DNA of 64,000 nucleotides from Actinobacillus genomosp. 1 (lineage in GTDB: Bacteria > Pseudomonadota > Gammaproteobacteria > Enterobacterales > Pasteurellaceae), in the NCBI RefSeq assembly GCF_029774175.1, contig NZ_CP103834.1, positions 196,501-260,500 of the forward strand, in the 5' to 3' direction. Position numbers and translations under genes: made by a program. The notes beneath the pieces are model-generated. The model did no database searches, was not told where the DNA came from, and worked only from the letters and a program-made list of their open reading frames with translations. Positions 17,364 to 25,573 of this stretch are shown piece after piece. How positions within the stretch are numbered: position 1 is the stretch's first letter; every line of letters starts with the position of its first letter.

Positions 17364-18659
17364 ATGAACAGAATGATTTTGCTACTCTTTTTTATGTTGT
17401 CCTCTGTGATTGCACATGCTTTTTCTATTTCATTAAAAAATGCGCCGACAGCAGAAATTTTAAGCTACTTAGCCGAAGAGTACGGCAAAAATATTGTGTT
17501 AAGCGACAATATTGAAACAAATACCACCTTAAGGATTGAAAATAGCGATTTTGATAGTGTGCTAAAAAGTATTACTCAAGCAAATAAGCTGACCAGTGCC
17601 TATGAAAATCAGATCTATTTTATTAGCCATAAAAAAGATGAAAGAACTACTAGCGTAGGCTTAAATGCTGAATTGTTAAAACCTAAGTTAATTACTAAAA
17701 CCATCAAGTTAGATTATGCCAAAGCGGCGGAAGTAATTGAATCTTTAACCAAAGGTAGCGGTCATTTTTTATCGGAAAACGGTTATTTGCATTTTGATGA
17801 TCGTAGTAATAGTTTGATCATTAAAGATAGTCCGGAATCAATGAAAAATATCGTGAAATTAATTAGAAATTTGGATAAGCCGACCGAGCAAATTGCGATT
17901 GAAGCGAGAATTGTCACGATAAGTAGTGAGAATTTACAAGAGTTAGGCGTACGCTGGGGGATATTTTCTCCGGCAAACGGACATCATAAAATTGCCGGTT
18001 CGCTTGAAGCGAATGGCCTACCGAATACTAACCGTTTAAACGTAAATTTTCCGGTAAATAATGCTGCTTCTATTGCGTTACAAGTGGCTAAAATTAATGG
18101 TCGTGTGCTTGATTTGGAATTAACCGCTTTAGAGCAGGAAAATGATGTGGAAATTATTGCCAGTCCTCGTTTGCTGACCACCAATAAGAAGCCGGCAAGT
18201 ATTAAGCAAGGGACGGAAATTCCTTATGTGTTATATAACCGTAAAGATGAAGTGAAAAATATTGAATTTAAAGAAGCGGTTTTAGGCTTGCAAGTGACAC
18301 CGCATATTTCAAACGATAATCAGATTTTGCTCGATCTGATAGTGACGCAAAATTCACCGAATTCAGCCGCTTCAACAATTAATGGTTTAGTGACGATTGA
18401 TAAACAAGAACTCAATACGCAAGTATTTGCTCAGCATGGTGAAACCATTGTACTTGGTGGTATTTTTCAACATTTAGCCGCAAAAGGAGAGGACAGAGTC
18501 CCTATTTTAGGTTCAATTCCGGTACTTAAAAAATTATTTAGCCATTCCAGTGATAGGATCAGTAAGCGCGAATTAGTTATTTTCGTTACGCCTTATATCG
18601 TCAAAAACGAAAAACAGCAAATTTCCTCGCATTCTTCACAGAAATTACCGCCAAAATAG
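17364..18659 (+). CDS. comE: Competence secretin ComE (PilQ-like)
   Basis: The outer-membrane secretin pore for type IV pili and DNA uptake. A signal peptide ends near residue 19 (HAFS). An N0-like and an N1-type domain (about 25-165) precede the secretin core (about 165-415), which ends in the conserved VPILGSIPVLKKLF...RELVIFVTPYIV. At 431 residues it is shorter than PilQ of Pseudomonas or Neisseria (over 700), lacking the AMIN domains, as is normal for Haemophilus ComE. Last gene of comABCDE here; no comF follows, since nusB comes next. Confidence 0.95.
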   Translation: MNRMILLLFFMLSSVIAHAFSISLKNAPTAEILSYLAEEYGKNIVLSDNIETNTTLRIENSDFDSVLKSITQANKLTSAYENQIYFISHKKDERTTSVGLNAELLKPKLITKTIKLDYAKAAEVIESLTKGSGHFLSENGYLHFDDRSNSLIIKDSPESMKNIVKLIRNLDKPTEQIAIEARIVTISSENLQELGVRWGIFSPANGHHKIAGSLEANGLPNTNRLNVNFPVNNAASIALQVAKINGRVLDLELTALEQENDVEIIASPRLLTTNKKPASIKQGTEIPYVLYNRKDEVKNIEFKEAVLGLQVTPHISNDNQILLDLIVTQNSPNSAASTINGLVTIDKQELNTQVFAQHGETIVLGGIFQHLAAKGEDRVPILGSIPVLKKLFSHSSDRISKRELVIFVTPYIVKNEKQQISSHSSQKLPPK

Positions 18660-18784
18660 GATAAATTGTGCTAAAATCTTTCGCTTAAATCGCAATAAAT
18701 TATTTATAGATTGCGTCCGAATTATTGTGTGGCGGTTTATTGAAATGCCGCCATTTTGCTCTTTATGATAAACGCAGAGGTTTT

Positions 18785-19198
18785 ATGAAAGTTTCCCCAC
18801 GTCGCCGTGCCAGAGAGTGTGCGGTTCAGGCTCTTTATTCTTGGTATGTTTCGCAAAATAGTGTAGAAGAAGTTGAATTATCATTTGTCACAGACCAAGA
18901 TATGAATGGTGTTGATTTACCCTATTTCCGTAAATTATTACGTGGTACGGTTTTATATGTAGAAGCGATTGATAACGAGCTTCGTCCGTTTTTAGATCGT
19001 GCGGAAGATGAAGTTGATCCGATTGAACGCACTATCTTACGTCTTTCAGCATACGAATTAAAATATGAACTTGACGTACCTTATAAAGTAGTGATTAATG
19101 AAGGTATTGAAGTGGCGAAAGTATTCGGTTCGGACGATAGCCATAAATATATCAACGGTATTTTAGACAAATTAGCACCGGCTTTAGGTCGTAAGTAA
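18785..19198 (+). CDS. nusB: Transcription antitermination factor NusB
   Basis: A 137-residue all-helical protein that, with NusE, binds BoxA RNA for rRNA antitermination. The frame opens at 18725, but the ATG at 18785 gives the standard start MKVSPRRRARECAVQALYSW and is preceded by AGAGG. Conserved C-terminal motifs (VDPIERTILRLSAYEL, VINEGIEVAK, KYINGILDKLA) are intact. In many gammaproteobacteria nusB follows ribE; here it follows the com operon after 125 bp. thiL is downstream, separated by a strong hairpin. Confidence 0.97.
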   Translation: MKVSPRRRARECAVQALYSWYVSQNSVEEVELSFVTDQDMNGVDLPYFRKLLRGTVLYVEAIDNELRPFLDRAEDEVDPIERTILRLSAYELKYELDVPYKVVINEGIEVAKVFGSDDSHKYINGILDKLAPALGRK

Positions 19199-19208
19199 TT
19201 GGTTTATC

Positions 19209-19243
19209 AAAAGAAGGTGAGCGTAAGTTCACCTTCTTTTTTG
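19209..19243 (+). terminator. Terminator between nusB and thiL
   Basis: AAGAAGGTGA (19211-19220) and TCACCTTCTT (19229-19238) are perfect 10-bp arms with an 8-base loop and T6 after them. It lies just after the nusB stop and ends 19 bp before the thiL start, so thiL is either read through or has a promoter overlapping this structure. Confidence 0.85.
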
Positions 19244-19261
19244 TTATGTAACGGAGGAAAA

Positions 19262-20230
19262 ATGACGGAATTTGAAGTCATTGCACAATATTTTAAACGT
19301 AATAAGGTACGTTCAGATGTGGATTTATCAGTCGGTGATGACTGTGCAGTGACTACTTTAAAACCGAATGAACGTTTAGCGATTACTACTGATACACTTG
19401 TATCTGGAACGCATTTTCTTCCGTCTATTTCCGCTGCGGATTTAGCTTATAAAACATTGGCGGTTAATTTAAGTGATTTAGCCGCTATGGGGGCAACTCC
19501 CGCTTGGGTTTCTTTAGCTTTAACGCTTCCGAAAGTTGATCATCAGTGGCTTACCGAATTTAGTCACAGTCTATTTGCCGTGCTAGATCGCTACCATGTG
19601 GATTTGATTGGCGGTGATACCACCGGCGGACCGCTTTCGCTCACTCTTACCGCACAAGGAATTTTACCGAAAGATCAAGGATTGTTCCGACATCAAGCAA
19701 AAGTCGGTGATTGGATTTTTGTTTCCGGCAGTTTAGGGGATAGTGCAGCCGGTTTATCGCTGTTGTTGAATAATTGCAAAATTTCGGACGAATCCGACCG
19801 CTATTTAGTGCAACGCCATTTACGACCTACGCCAAGAGTGGAATTAGGACTGGCATTACGAGCATTTTCCCGTTGTGCAATCGATATTTCAGACGGCTTA
19901 TTAGCGGATCTAGGGCATATTCTAACGCGTAGTCAAGTCGGGGCTGAAATCGAACTGGATAACATACCGCTTTCTACACATTTAGTGGCTAAATATAGTG
20001 AGCAAGAAGCGCTTCATTTCGCTTTAACCGGTGGGGAAGATTACGAGTTATGCTTTACCGTATCGGATGACAAGCGGTCGGAAATGGAGCAAATTTTACG
20101 TTCTCAAGGGATTAAAGTCAGCTGTATCGGTCAAATTACCCCGGCAACAAGCGGTCTGATTTTGCACCAAAATGGCAAACAAGTACCAACGCCGGCTCAA
20201 GTCGGTTTCGATCATTTTAAGTCATCATAA
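19262..20230 (+). CDS. thiL: Thiamine-monophosphate kinase
   Basis: Phosphorylates thiamine monophosphate to the coenzyme thiamine diphosphate. The frame is open from 19199, but the ATG at 19262 follows GGAGG and gives 322 residues starting MTEFEVIAQYF. The metal/ATP motifs SVGDDCAV (23-30), TTDTLVSGTHF and the later GDTTGG, DISDGLLADLGHI and GGEDYEL are intact. Followed by pgpA 9 bp later (nusB-thiL-pgpA order, common in gammaproteobacteria). Two exact uptake signals lie in its last 170 bp. Confidence 0.97.
   Translation: MTEFEVIAQYFKRNKVRSDVDLSVGDDCAVTTLKPNERLAITTDTLVSGTHFLPSISAADLAYKTLAVNLSDLAAMGATPAWVSLALTLPKVDHQWLTEFSHSLFAVLDRYHVDLIGGDTTGGPLSLTLTAQGILPKDQGLFRHQAKVGDWIFVSGSLGDSAAGLSLLLNNCKISDESDRYLVQRHLRPTPRVELGLALRAFSRCAIDISDGLLADLGHILTRSQVGAEIELDNIPLSTHLVAKYSEQEALHFALTGGEDYELCFTVSDDKRSEMEQILRSQGIKVSCIGQITPATSGLILHQNGKQVPTPAQVGFDHFKSS
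20070..20156 (+). repeat. Two exact uptake signals inside thiL
   Basis: ACAAGCGGTC occurs at 20070-20079 and again at 20147-20156 in direct orientation, both within the thiL coding sequence. The first is read in the DKRSE frame, the second as part of ATSGL. They illustrate how this repeat family is tolerated in coding regions. Confidence 0.85.
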
Positions 20231-20239
20231 AAAATAGCT

Positions 20240-20713
20240 ATGAACAGTTTTAATTTAAAAAATCCGATTCATTTATTCGCTTGCGGTTTTGGCTCTGGCT
20301 TATTAAAACCGGCTCCGGGTACATGGGGATCGCTTGCCGGTGTTTTGATTGCCGTTTTATTGTGGAATTTGACCGAGAGTTCTCTATTCTTTATCGGTTT
20401 ATCCCTGATTAGTTTTATTGCCGGTTGCCATATTTGCGAGCAAACCAGTCGAGATCTAAATGTACATGATGACGGACGTATCGTATGGGATGAAATTGTG
20501 GCAATTTTTCTGATGTTTGCGTTTTTACCCGAATATAATTGGCTGGCTTATATACTGACGTTTATTTGTTTCCGTTTCTTTGATGTTTTAAAGCCTTATC
20601 CGATTCGTTATTTCGATGAAAAATTGGAAACCGGTTTAGGCATTATGTTTGACGATATTCTTGCTGCAATTTATGCTCTGATTGTTTTACATTTTATTTA
20701 TTGGTTTATTTAG
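20240..20713 (+). CDS. pgpA: Phosphatidylglycerophosphatase A
   Basis: A 157-residue inner-membrane phosphatase that makes phosphatidylglycerol from its phosphate. Signatures: FGSGLLKPAPGTWGSLAG at residues about 17-34, VHDDGRIVWDEIVA and FRFFDVLKPYPI, all typical of PgpA. Four hydrophobic segments. Nine bases after thiL; the next gene starts 9 bp downstream, so thiL-pgpA-exporter are likely one transcript. Confidence 0.96.
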   Translation: MNSFNLKNPIHLFACGFGSGLLKPAPGTWGSLAGVLIAVLLWNLTESSLFFIGLSLISFIAGCHICEQTSRDLNVHDDGRIVWDEIVAIFLMFAFLPEYNWLAYILTFICFRFFDVLKPYPIRYFDEKLETGLGIMFDDILAAIYALIVLHFIYWFI

Positions 20714-20722
20714 GAAAGTGTT

Positions 20723-21349
20723 ATGTTGATGACGATTTTTATTGTGCAATTAATCGGTTTAATTAGCCCCGGCCCTGATTTTTTCTATATTAGCCGAAAA
20801 GCGGCAAGCGATAGTACGCGTAATGCGATCTGTGCTTGTATCGGTATTTCTATTGGTGTAGCAATTTGGGCGGTTGTAGCAGTGTTTGGATTATCTGTCT
20901 TGAGCCAAACTACGCATATTATTCAGTATATTATTATGATTTTAGGCGGAAGCTTTTTGGCTTATATGGGCGTTAAAATGGCGCAAGTTACCCAAAATGC
21001 AAAATTTGATGAGTCAAAAGCAAAAGTGGTGCAAACGACGGCTAGACAAGAAATTTTAAAAGCATTAAGTGTGAATATTGCGAATGCCAAAATTGCGGTA
21101 TTTTTTAGCAGTGTGTTATCCGGCTATGTTGCACAATTATCCAATATGGCGGATTTACTTGCGGTATTAATGATTTTAGTCGGGAGCGCATTTGTTTATT
21201 TCTTATTGGTTTCGTTGCTTTTCTCTCGCAAACCGATTCGCAATTTTTATGCAAAATATAGCCGCTATATTGATAATGTCGCCGGTGTGATTTTTATTGT
21301 ATTTGGTATGATTCTGATTTTTGACGGAATAAAAGGGCTAATAGGCTGA
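20723..21349 (+). CDS. LysE/RhtB family amino-acid exporter
   Basis: A 208-residue membrane protein with about six helices. The N-terminal SPGPDFFYISRKAASDSTRNAICACIGISIG is the LysE/RhtB signature (quoted in part: SPGPDFF). The family exports amino acids such as homoserine, threonine, lysine or leucine; the substrate here cannot be named. AGGAAAG lies just before the ATG; an in-frame ATG six bases later is an alternative start. It is the last gene of the nusB-side run and ends before a bidirectional terminator. Confidence 0.9.
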   Translation: MLMTIFIVQLIGLISPGPDFFYISRKAASDSTRNAICACIGISIGVAIWAVVAVFGLSVLSQTTHIIQYIIMILGGSFLAYMGVKMAQVTQNAKFDESKAKVVQTTARQEILKALSVNIANAKIAVFFSSVLSGYVAQLSNMADLLAVLMILVGSAFVYFLLVSLLFSRKPIRNFYAKYSRYIDNVAGVIFIVFGMILIFDGIKGLIG

Positions 21350-21360
21350 CAAAAGTCCAA

Positions 21361-21401
21361 AGAAAAACAGGCTTACGTTTTTGCGTAAGCCTGTTTTTTA
21401 G
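21361..21401. terminator. Bidirectional terminator
   Basis: ACAGGCTTACG and CGTAAGCCTGT pair around TTTTTG, with A5 on the left and T6 on the right (21363-21399). It lies between the convergent LysE-type exporter gene and the yfiF-like methyltransferase gene. Confidence 0.92.
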
Positions 21402-21409
21402 TTTCAATC

Positions 21410-22507
21410 TTAAACGATATGTGTTTGGTACCATTGATTCAGCACGATACCGGCACTTACCGCCACATTTAAGCCGCTGTTTAACGGGTTTTCAAAAGAA
21501 AGTTGTACGGTGGTATCTTCCGGATATTCAATATCTTGTGCCGGAATTTCACTTAATACGAATACCGTTTTTTCAGCTAATTTGGTTTTTGCCAGCGAAG
21601 TTGCTTGTTTATTGCGGGTTAAATGGACGATTTGATAACCGGCATTACGTAATTGCGTCAGTGCGATTTGTTTATGTTTAGTTTCAAGCGGACGGACAAA
21701 TTCTAAGCCGCCTTCGGCAACGCGAGCCGCAGCACTTGAATTAAGCGTATCTGCACTTTCTACAATTACACCGCTTACCCCATAGAACGCACAAGTACGA
21801 ATAATACCGCCTACGTTTTGTGCATTATTTACCGCATCCAGCAAGACTAAACAGTCACGTTTACGCGGTACTTGTAGATATCCTTCTAATGAGAACGGTA
21901 CGGCTTTTTTCACTAATAAACAGACATCGCCGTGATGTTCTGTACCGGTAACGCGTTCCATTTCGACACGATCTACCACATGGTAAGCTTTTTTGTGTTC
22001 GGCGAGGTAGCTAAGCATATCGCCTAACTTTTTCGCGCCTTCTACAGTTGCCCATAAACGCACAATCGCATCCGGTCTTTGTTTAAACAATGCAAGGCAG
22101 GCGTTTTCGCCGTACACTTTCATTTCTTCCGCTCGGTTCTTCTTAATTTTTTCCGGTGCGCGAGGAGAAAGCGGGCCGGTTTTTTTCTCTTTAATTGTGC
22201 TATTGCCGCCTTTTACACTAATTTGTACGCTACCTTCGCCGCCGGCTTTTTTACCGCTTGTCGGGTAAACCACTTCACGAGCTTCTTGGCGATCTTTTCG
22301 CTCGAAGCGGGTTTTATCACCACCGAATTTCGGTTTGTCAAAACGAGGTTTATCTTCGAAACGGTTTGAAGAGCGTTCGTTACGTTGCTCTCGGCGGTTT
22401 GAATTAGAGTCATCGCTAAAGCGGTTTGATTTGGTTTGGAATTTGTTATCACGACGCTCATCAACGGTTTGAAAGCGAGGTTTATTTTCATTAAATTTTG
22501 GTTTCAT
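21410..22507 (-). CDS. yfiF: TrmH/SpoU-family RNA methyltransferase, YfiF-like
   Basis: A 365-residue SPOUT-class RNA 2'-O-methyltransferase candidate. Residues 1 to about 100 are a low-complexity tail rich in Arg, Asn, Lys, Asp and Phe (repeats of RF, NRFSDDSNSNRREQRNERSSNRFED; partly quoted), probably disordered and RNA-binding. A substrate-binding domain (VYGENACLALFKQRPDAIVRLWA) and the SpoU catalytic domain follow, with DAVNNAQNVGGIIRTCAFYG and the C-terminal knot VQLSFENPLNSGLNVAVSAGIVLNQW (shortened). This order is that of E. coli YfiF, whose RNA target is not established. Some knot residues differ from RlmB, so activity is not certain. Confidence 0.88.
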   Translation of the reverse strand: MKPKFNENKPRFQTVDERRDNKFQTKSNRFSDDSNSNRREQRNERSSNRFEDKPRFDKPKFGGDKTRFERKDRQEAREVVYPTSGKKAGGEGSVQISVKGGNSTIKEKKTGPLSPRAPEKIKKNRAEEMKVYGENACLALFKQRPDAIVRLWATVEGAKKLGDMLSYLAEHKKAYHVVDRVEMERVTGTEHHGDVCLLVKKAVPFSLEGYLQVPRKRDCLVLLDAVNNAQNVGGIIRTCAFYGVSGVIVESADTLNSSAAARVAEGGLEFVRPLETKHKQIALTQLRNAGYQIVHLTRNKQATSLAKTKLAEKTVFVLSEIPAQDIEYPEDTTVQLSFENPLNSGLNVAVSAGIVLNQWYQTHIV

Positions 22508-22673
22508 TTGATTGTTCCTTAGGGAAAATTTCGGGCTATTATAGTTTATTCACTTAGTAAAATACCGCTTTTTTGCAAAAAATTTTGAGAATCAGACCGC
22601 TTGTTATTTCTTTATTTATCGAGTTTCTTTATAATCAGTCGTCTTTTTATGTTCTTTAAAATCTGGTGGAATT

Positions 22674-23486
22674 ATGAACCCAATGTTAAACATTGCTATT
22701 CGTGCTGCACGAAAAGCAGGCAATATTATTGCTAAAGGCTATGAGCAAGCCGCGAGTGAAATCGAAGTGGCTCAAAAAGGTACAAATGATTATGTAACGG
22801 CAATTGATAAAGCGGCGGAAGCGGCGATTATCGAAGTTATTCGTAAATCTTATCCTGATCACGCTATTGTCGGCGAAGAATCAGGTATCTTGGCAGGCGA
22901 AAACGAAAATGTGCAATGGGTGATTGATCCATTAGATGGTACAACAAACTTCGTGAAACGCTTACCTCATTTTGCGGTTTCGATTGCGGTACGTGAAAAC
23001 GGTCGTACAACAGTGGGAGTTGTTTATGACCCAATCCGTAATGAACTTTTCACTGCCGTGCGCGGTGAAGGTGCAAAACTCAATGAATTCCGTTTACGTG
23101 TAGAAACGGAACGTCGTGATTTAAACGGTACCGTACTTGCAACCGGCTTTCCTTTCAAAGCGGCTAAACATCGTCCTGCGCACTTAAATATGCTAGAAGG
23201 TTTAATGAATAACGGCGTGGCGGATTTCCGTCGTACCGGTTCTGCGGCACTTGATCTAGCTTATGTAGCGGCAAATCGTGTGGACGGTTACTTTGAAATC
23301 GGTTTAAAACCGTGGGATTGCGCAGCGGGCGATTTAATTGCACGTGAAGCGGGAGCAATCGTAACAAACTTTGTTGGCGGTACGGATTACTTAAAATCAG
23401 GTAATGTCGTAGCGGGTCAGGCTCGTGTGGTAAAAGAGATTTTAAATGCGATCCAGCCGGCATTAACTGAAGATCTTAAAAACTAA
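22674..23486 (+). CDS. suhB: Inositol-1-monophosphatase family protein SuhB
   Basis: A 270-residue Mg-dependent phosphatase of the IMPase family. The metal-binding motifs are GEES (67-70), DPLDGTTNF (85-93) and WDCAAGDLIAREAG. In E. coli SuhB also joins the Nus-factor rRNA antitermination complex; the same role here is inferred. GGTGGAA precedes the ATG. It is divergent from the yfiF-like gene, with one exact uptake signal in the gap (22595-22604). Confidence 0.94.
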   Translation: MNPMLNIAIRAARKAGNIIAKGYEQAASEIEVAQKGTNDYVTAIDKAAEAAIIEVIRKSYPDHAIVGEESGILAGENENVQWVIDPLDGTTNFVKRLPHFAVSIAVRENGRTTVGVVYDPIRNELFTAVRGEGAKLNEFRLRVETERRDLNGTVLATGFPFKAAKHRPAHLNMLEGLMNNGVADFRRTGSAALDLAYVAANRVDGYFEIGLKPWDCAAGDLIAREAGAIVTNFVGGTDYLKSGNVVAGQARVVKEILNAIQPALTEDLKN

Positions 23487-23501
23487 TTTAACGCATAGAT
23501 T

Positions 23502-23557
23502 ACACGGATAAAGCGAATAAGCGGTTGAATTTTCCGGTTATTTTGCAATATCCGTGT
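23502..23557. repeat. Long-looped inverted repeat between suhB and dxs
   Basis: ACACGGATA (23502-23510) and TATCCGTGT (23549-23557) are perfect 9-bp arms with a 38-base loop that contains an uptake-signal-like AAGCGGT and a TTTTGCAA extension. It may be a weak suhB terminator or chance; there is no T-run. Confidence 0.35.
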
Positions 23558-23598
23558 TAATTTGTGCGGTTCGTAGTTAAATAAAAAAAGAAAACACT

Positions 23599-25452
23599 AT
23601 GCAAAACAAATATCCTCTGTTAAGCCAAATCAATTCTCCGGAAGATTTGCGTTTGCTTGCAAAAGAGCAATTACAGCCTGTGGCGGATGAGCTTCGTGCT
23701 TATTTACTGGAATCGGTTAGCCAAACAAGCGGTCATTTAGCCTCCGGTTTAGGGGTGGTAGAGCTGACGGTGGCTTTGCATTATGTGTATCAAACGCCTT
23801 TTGATCAACTGATTTGGGACGTTGGTCATCAAGCGTATCCGCATAAAATTCTTACCGGTCGTCGTGACCAAATGCATACCATTCGCCAAAAAAACGGTAT
23901 CCATCCTTTCCCTTGGCGTGAGGAAAGCCTTTATGACGTATTAAGTGTCGGTCATTCTTCGACTTCAATCAGTGCCGGTGTCGGTATTGCTGTAGCGGCA
24001 GAAAAAGAAAATGCCGGACGAAAAACCGTATGTGTGATCGGTGATGGGGCAATTACGGCGGGTATGGCGTTTGAAGCGATGAATCATGCCGGTGCGTTAC
24101 ATACGGATATGTTAGTCATTTTAAATGACAACGAAATGTCGATTTCCGAGAATGTCGGCGCACTAAATAATCATCTGGCACGTATTTTCTCAGGTTCAAT
24201 CTATACGACCGTACGTGACGGCAGCAAAAAAGTATTGGATAAAGTCCCGACCATTAAAAACTTCATGAAGAAAAGTGAAGAACATATGAAAGGGGTGATC
24301 TCGCCGGAAAGTACCTTATTTGAAGAGTTAGGTTTTAACTATATCGGTCCGATCGACGGTCATAATATTGATGAATTGGTTAAAACGTTAAGCAATATGC
24401 GTGAGCTAAAAGGCCCACAGTTCTTACATATTCGTACCAAAAAAGGTAAAGGTTACGAGCCGGCGGAAAATGATCCGATTGGCTATCACGGCGTGCCTAA
24501 ATTTGACCCGACTTGTGGGCAATTGCCGAAATCAAAAACGATTCCAACTTATTCGGATATTTTTGGTAATTGGCTATGCGAAATGGCGGAACAAGACAGC
24601 AAGTTAATTGGGATTACACCGGCAATGCGGGAAGGTTCGGGCATGGTTGAATTTTCAAAACGCTTCCCTGAACAATACTTTGATGTTGCGATTGCTGAAC
24701 AGCATGCGGTGACTTTCGGTGCAGGTTTAGCAATTGCCGGTTATAAGCCGGTGGTAGCGATCTATTCAAGTTTCTTGCAACGTGCTTACGATCAGCTGAT
24801 TCACGATGTGGCGATTCAAAATTTACCGGTGATTTTTGCGATTGACCGAGCTGGGATTGTCGGTGCGGACGGGCAAACTCACCAAGGTGCATTTGACGTG
24901 AGTTTTATGCGCTGTATCCCGAATATGACGATTATGTGTCCGTCAGACGAGAATGAAATGCGTCAAATGCTTTATACGGCTTATAGCATGAATACACCGG
25001 TGGCGGTACGTTACCCGAGAGGTAATGCGCAAGGTGTGGCGTTAGAACCGATGCAAGCGCTTGAAGTTGGTAAAGGTAAGCTAATTCAGCAAGGGCAAAA
25101 AGTGGCGATTCTAAACTTTGGTCCATTGCTAAATGAAGCACGTATCGTTGCAGAAAAACATAATTACACGCTGGTAGATATGCGTTTTGTGAAACCGCTT
25201 GATGAACAATTAGTAGCGGAATTAGCGGATTCGCATGAGTTATTGGTTACCTTGGAAGAAAATGCAATTCAAGGTGGTGCAGGCAGTTTTGTGAATGAAT
25301 ATTTGCAAAAAATCGGTAAAATTCGACCGCTTGTCATGCTTGGTATTCCTGATTTCTTTGTGCCACAAGCGACCCAAGCGGAAAGCTATGCAGATTTAGG
25401 CTTAGATGCGGCAGGCATTGAGCAGAGAATTCAATCGATAGTAACTCGATAA
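23599..25452 (+). CDS. dxs: 1-deoxy-D-xylulose-5-phosphate synthase
   Basis: First step of the methylerythritol phosphate route to isoprenoids, joining pyruvate and glyceraldehyde 3-phosphate on thiamine diphosphate. 617 residues. The ThDP motif runs from GDGAITAGMAFEAMNHAG to LNDNEMSISENVGAL, and the catalytic Glu lies in AIAEQHAVTFGAG. It is separated from ispA and other pathway partners, which are often neighbours in enterics. Two exact uptake signals lie in the coding region (23725-23734 and 25325-25334). Confidence 0.97.
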   Translation: MQNKYPLLSQINSPEDLRLLAKEQLQPVADELRAYLLESVSQTSGHLASGLGVVELTVALHYVYQTPFDQLIWDVGHQAYPHKILTGRRDQMHTIRQKNGIHPFPWREESLYDVLSVGHSSTSISAGVGIAVAAEKENAGRKTVCVIGDGAITAGMAFEAMNHAGALHTDMLVILNDNEMSISENVGALNNHLARIFSGSIYTTVRDGSKKVLDKVPTIKNFMKKSEEHMKGVISPESTLFEELGFNYIGPIDGHNIDELVKTLSNMRELKGPQFLHIRTKKGKGYEPAENDPIGYHGVPKFDPTCGQLPKSKTIPTYSDIFGNWLCEMAEQDSKLIGITPAMREGSGMVEFSKRFPEQYFDVAIAEQHAVTFGAGLAIAGYKPVVAIYSSFLQRAYDQLIHDVAIQNLPVIFAIDRAGIVGADGQTHQGAFDVSFMRCIPNMTIMCPSDENEMRQMLYTAYSMNTPVAVRYPRGNAQGVALEPMQALEVGKGKLIQQGQKVAILNFGPLLNEARIVAEKHNYTLVDMRFVKPLDEQLVAELADSHELLVTLEENAIQGGAGSFVNEYLQKIGKIRPLVMLGIPDFFVPQATQAESYADLGLDAAGIEQRIQSIVTR

Positions 25453-25454
25453 AG

Positions 25455-25490
25455 AAAAAGCTCATCTTCAACGAAGATGAGCTTTTTTTG
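25455..25490 (+). terminator. Rho-independent terminator of dxs
   Basis: AAAGCTCATCTTC and GAAGATGAGCTTT form 13-bp perfect arms around AAC, with T7 following. It starts a few bases after the dxs stop. Confidence 0.95.
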
Positions 25491-25523
25491 TAAAAAGTAA
25501 GCCAAATTCGACCGCTTAAGCTA

Positions 25524-25556
25524 ATAAAAAAGTGCGTATTAAACGCACTTTTTTAC
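25524..25556. terminator. Terminator downstream of fabB
   Basis: GTGCGT-ATTAA-ACGCAC with A6 on the left and T6 on the right (about 25525-25555). On the minus strand it ends fabB transcripts; it can also back up the dxs terminator on the plus strand. Its stem GTGCGT/ACGCAC is the same as that of the first hairpin upstream of dusB. Confidence 0.85.
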
Positions 25557-25573
25557 TTTATACGATTTTTCAA

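Noticed and set aside
19199..19262. Thiamine pyrophosphate riboswitch before thiL
   Set aside because: The only structure is a simple perfect hairpin with a T-run. The conserved TPP aptamer core is not there.
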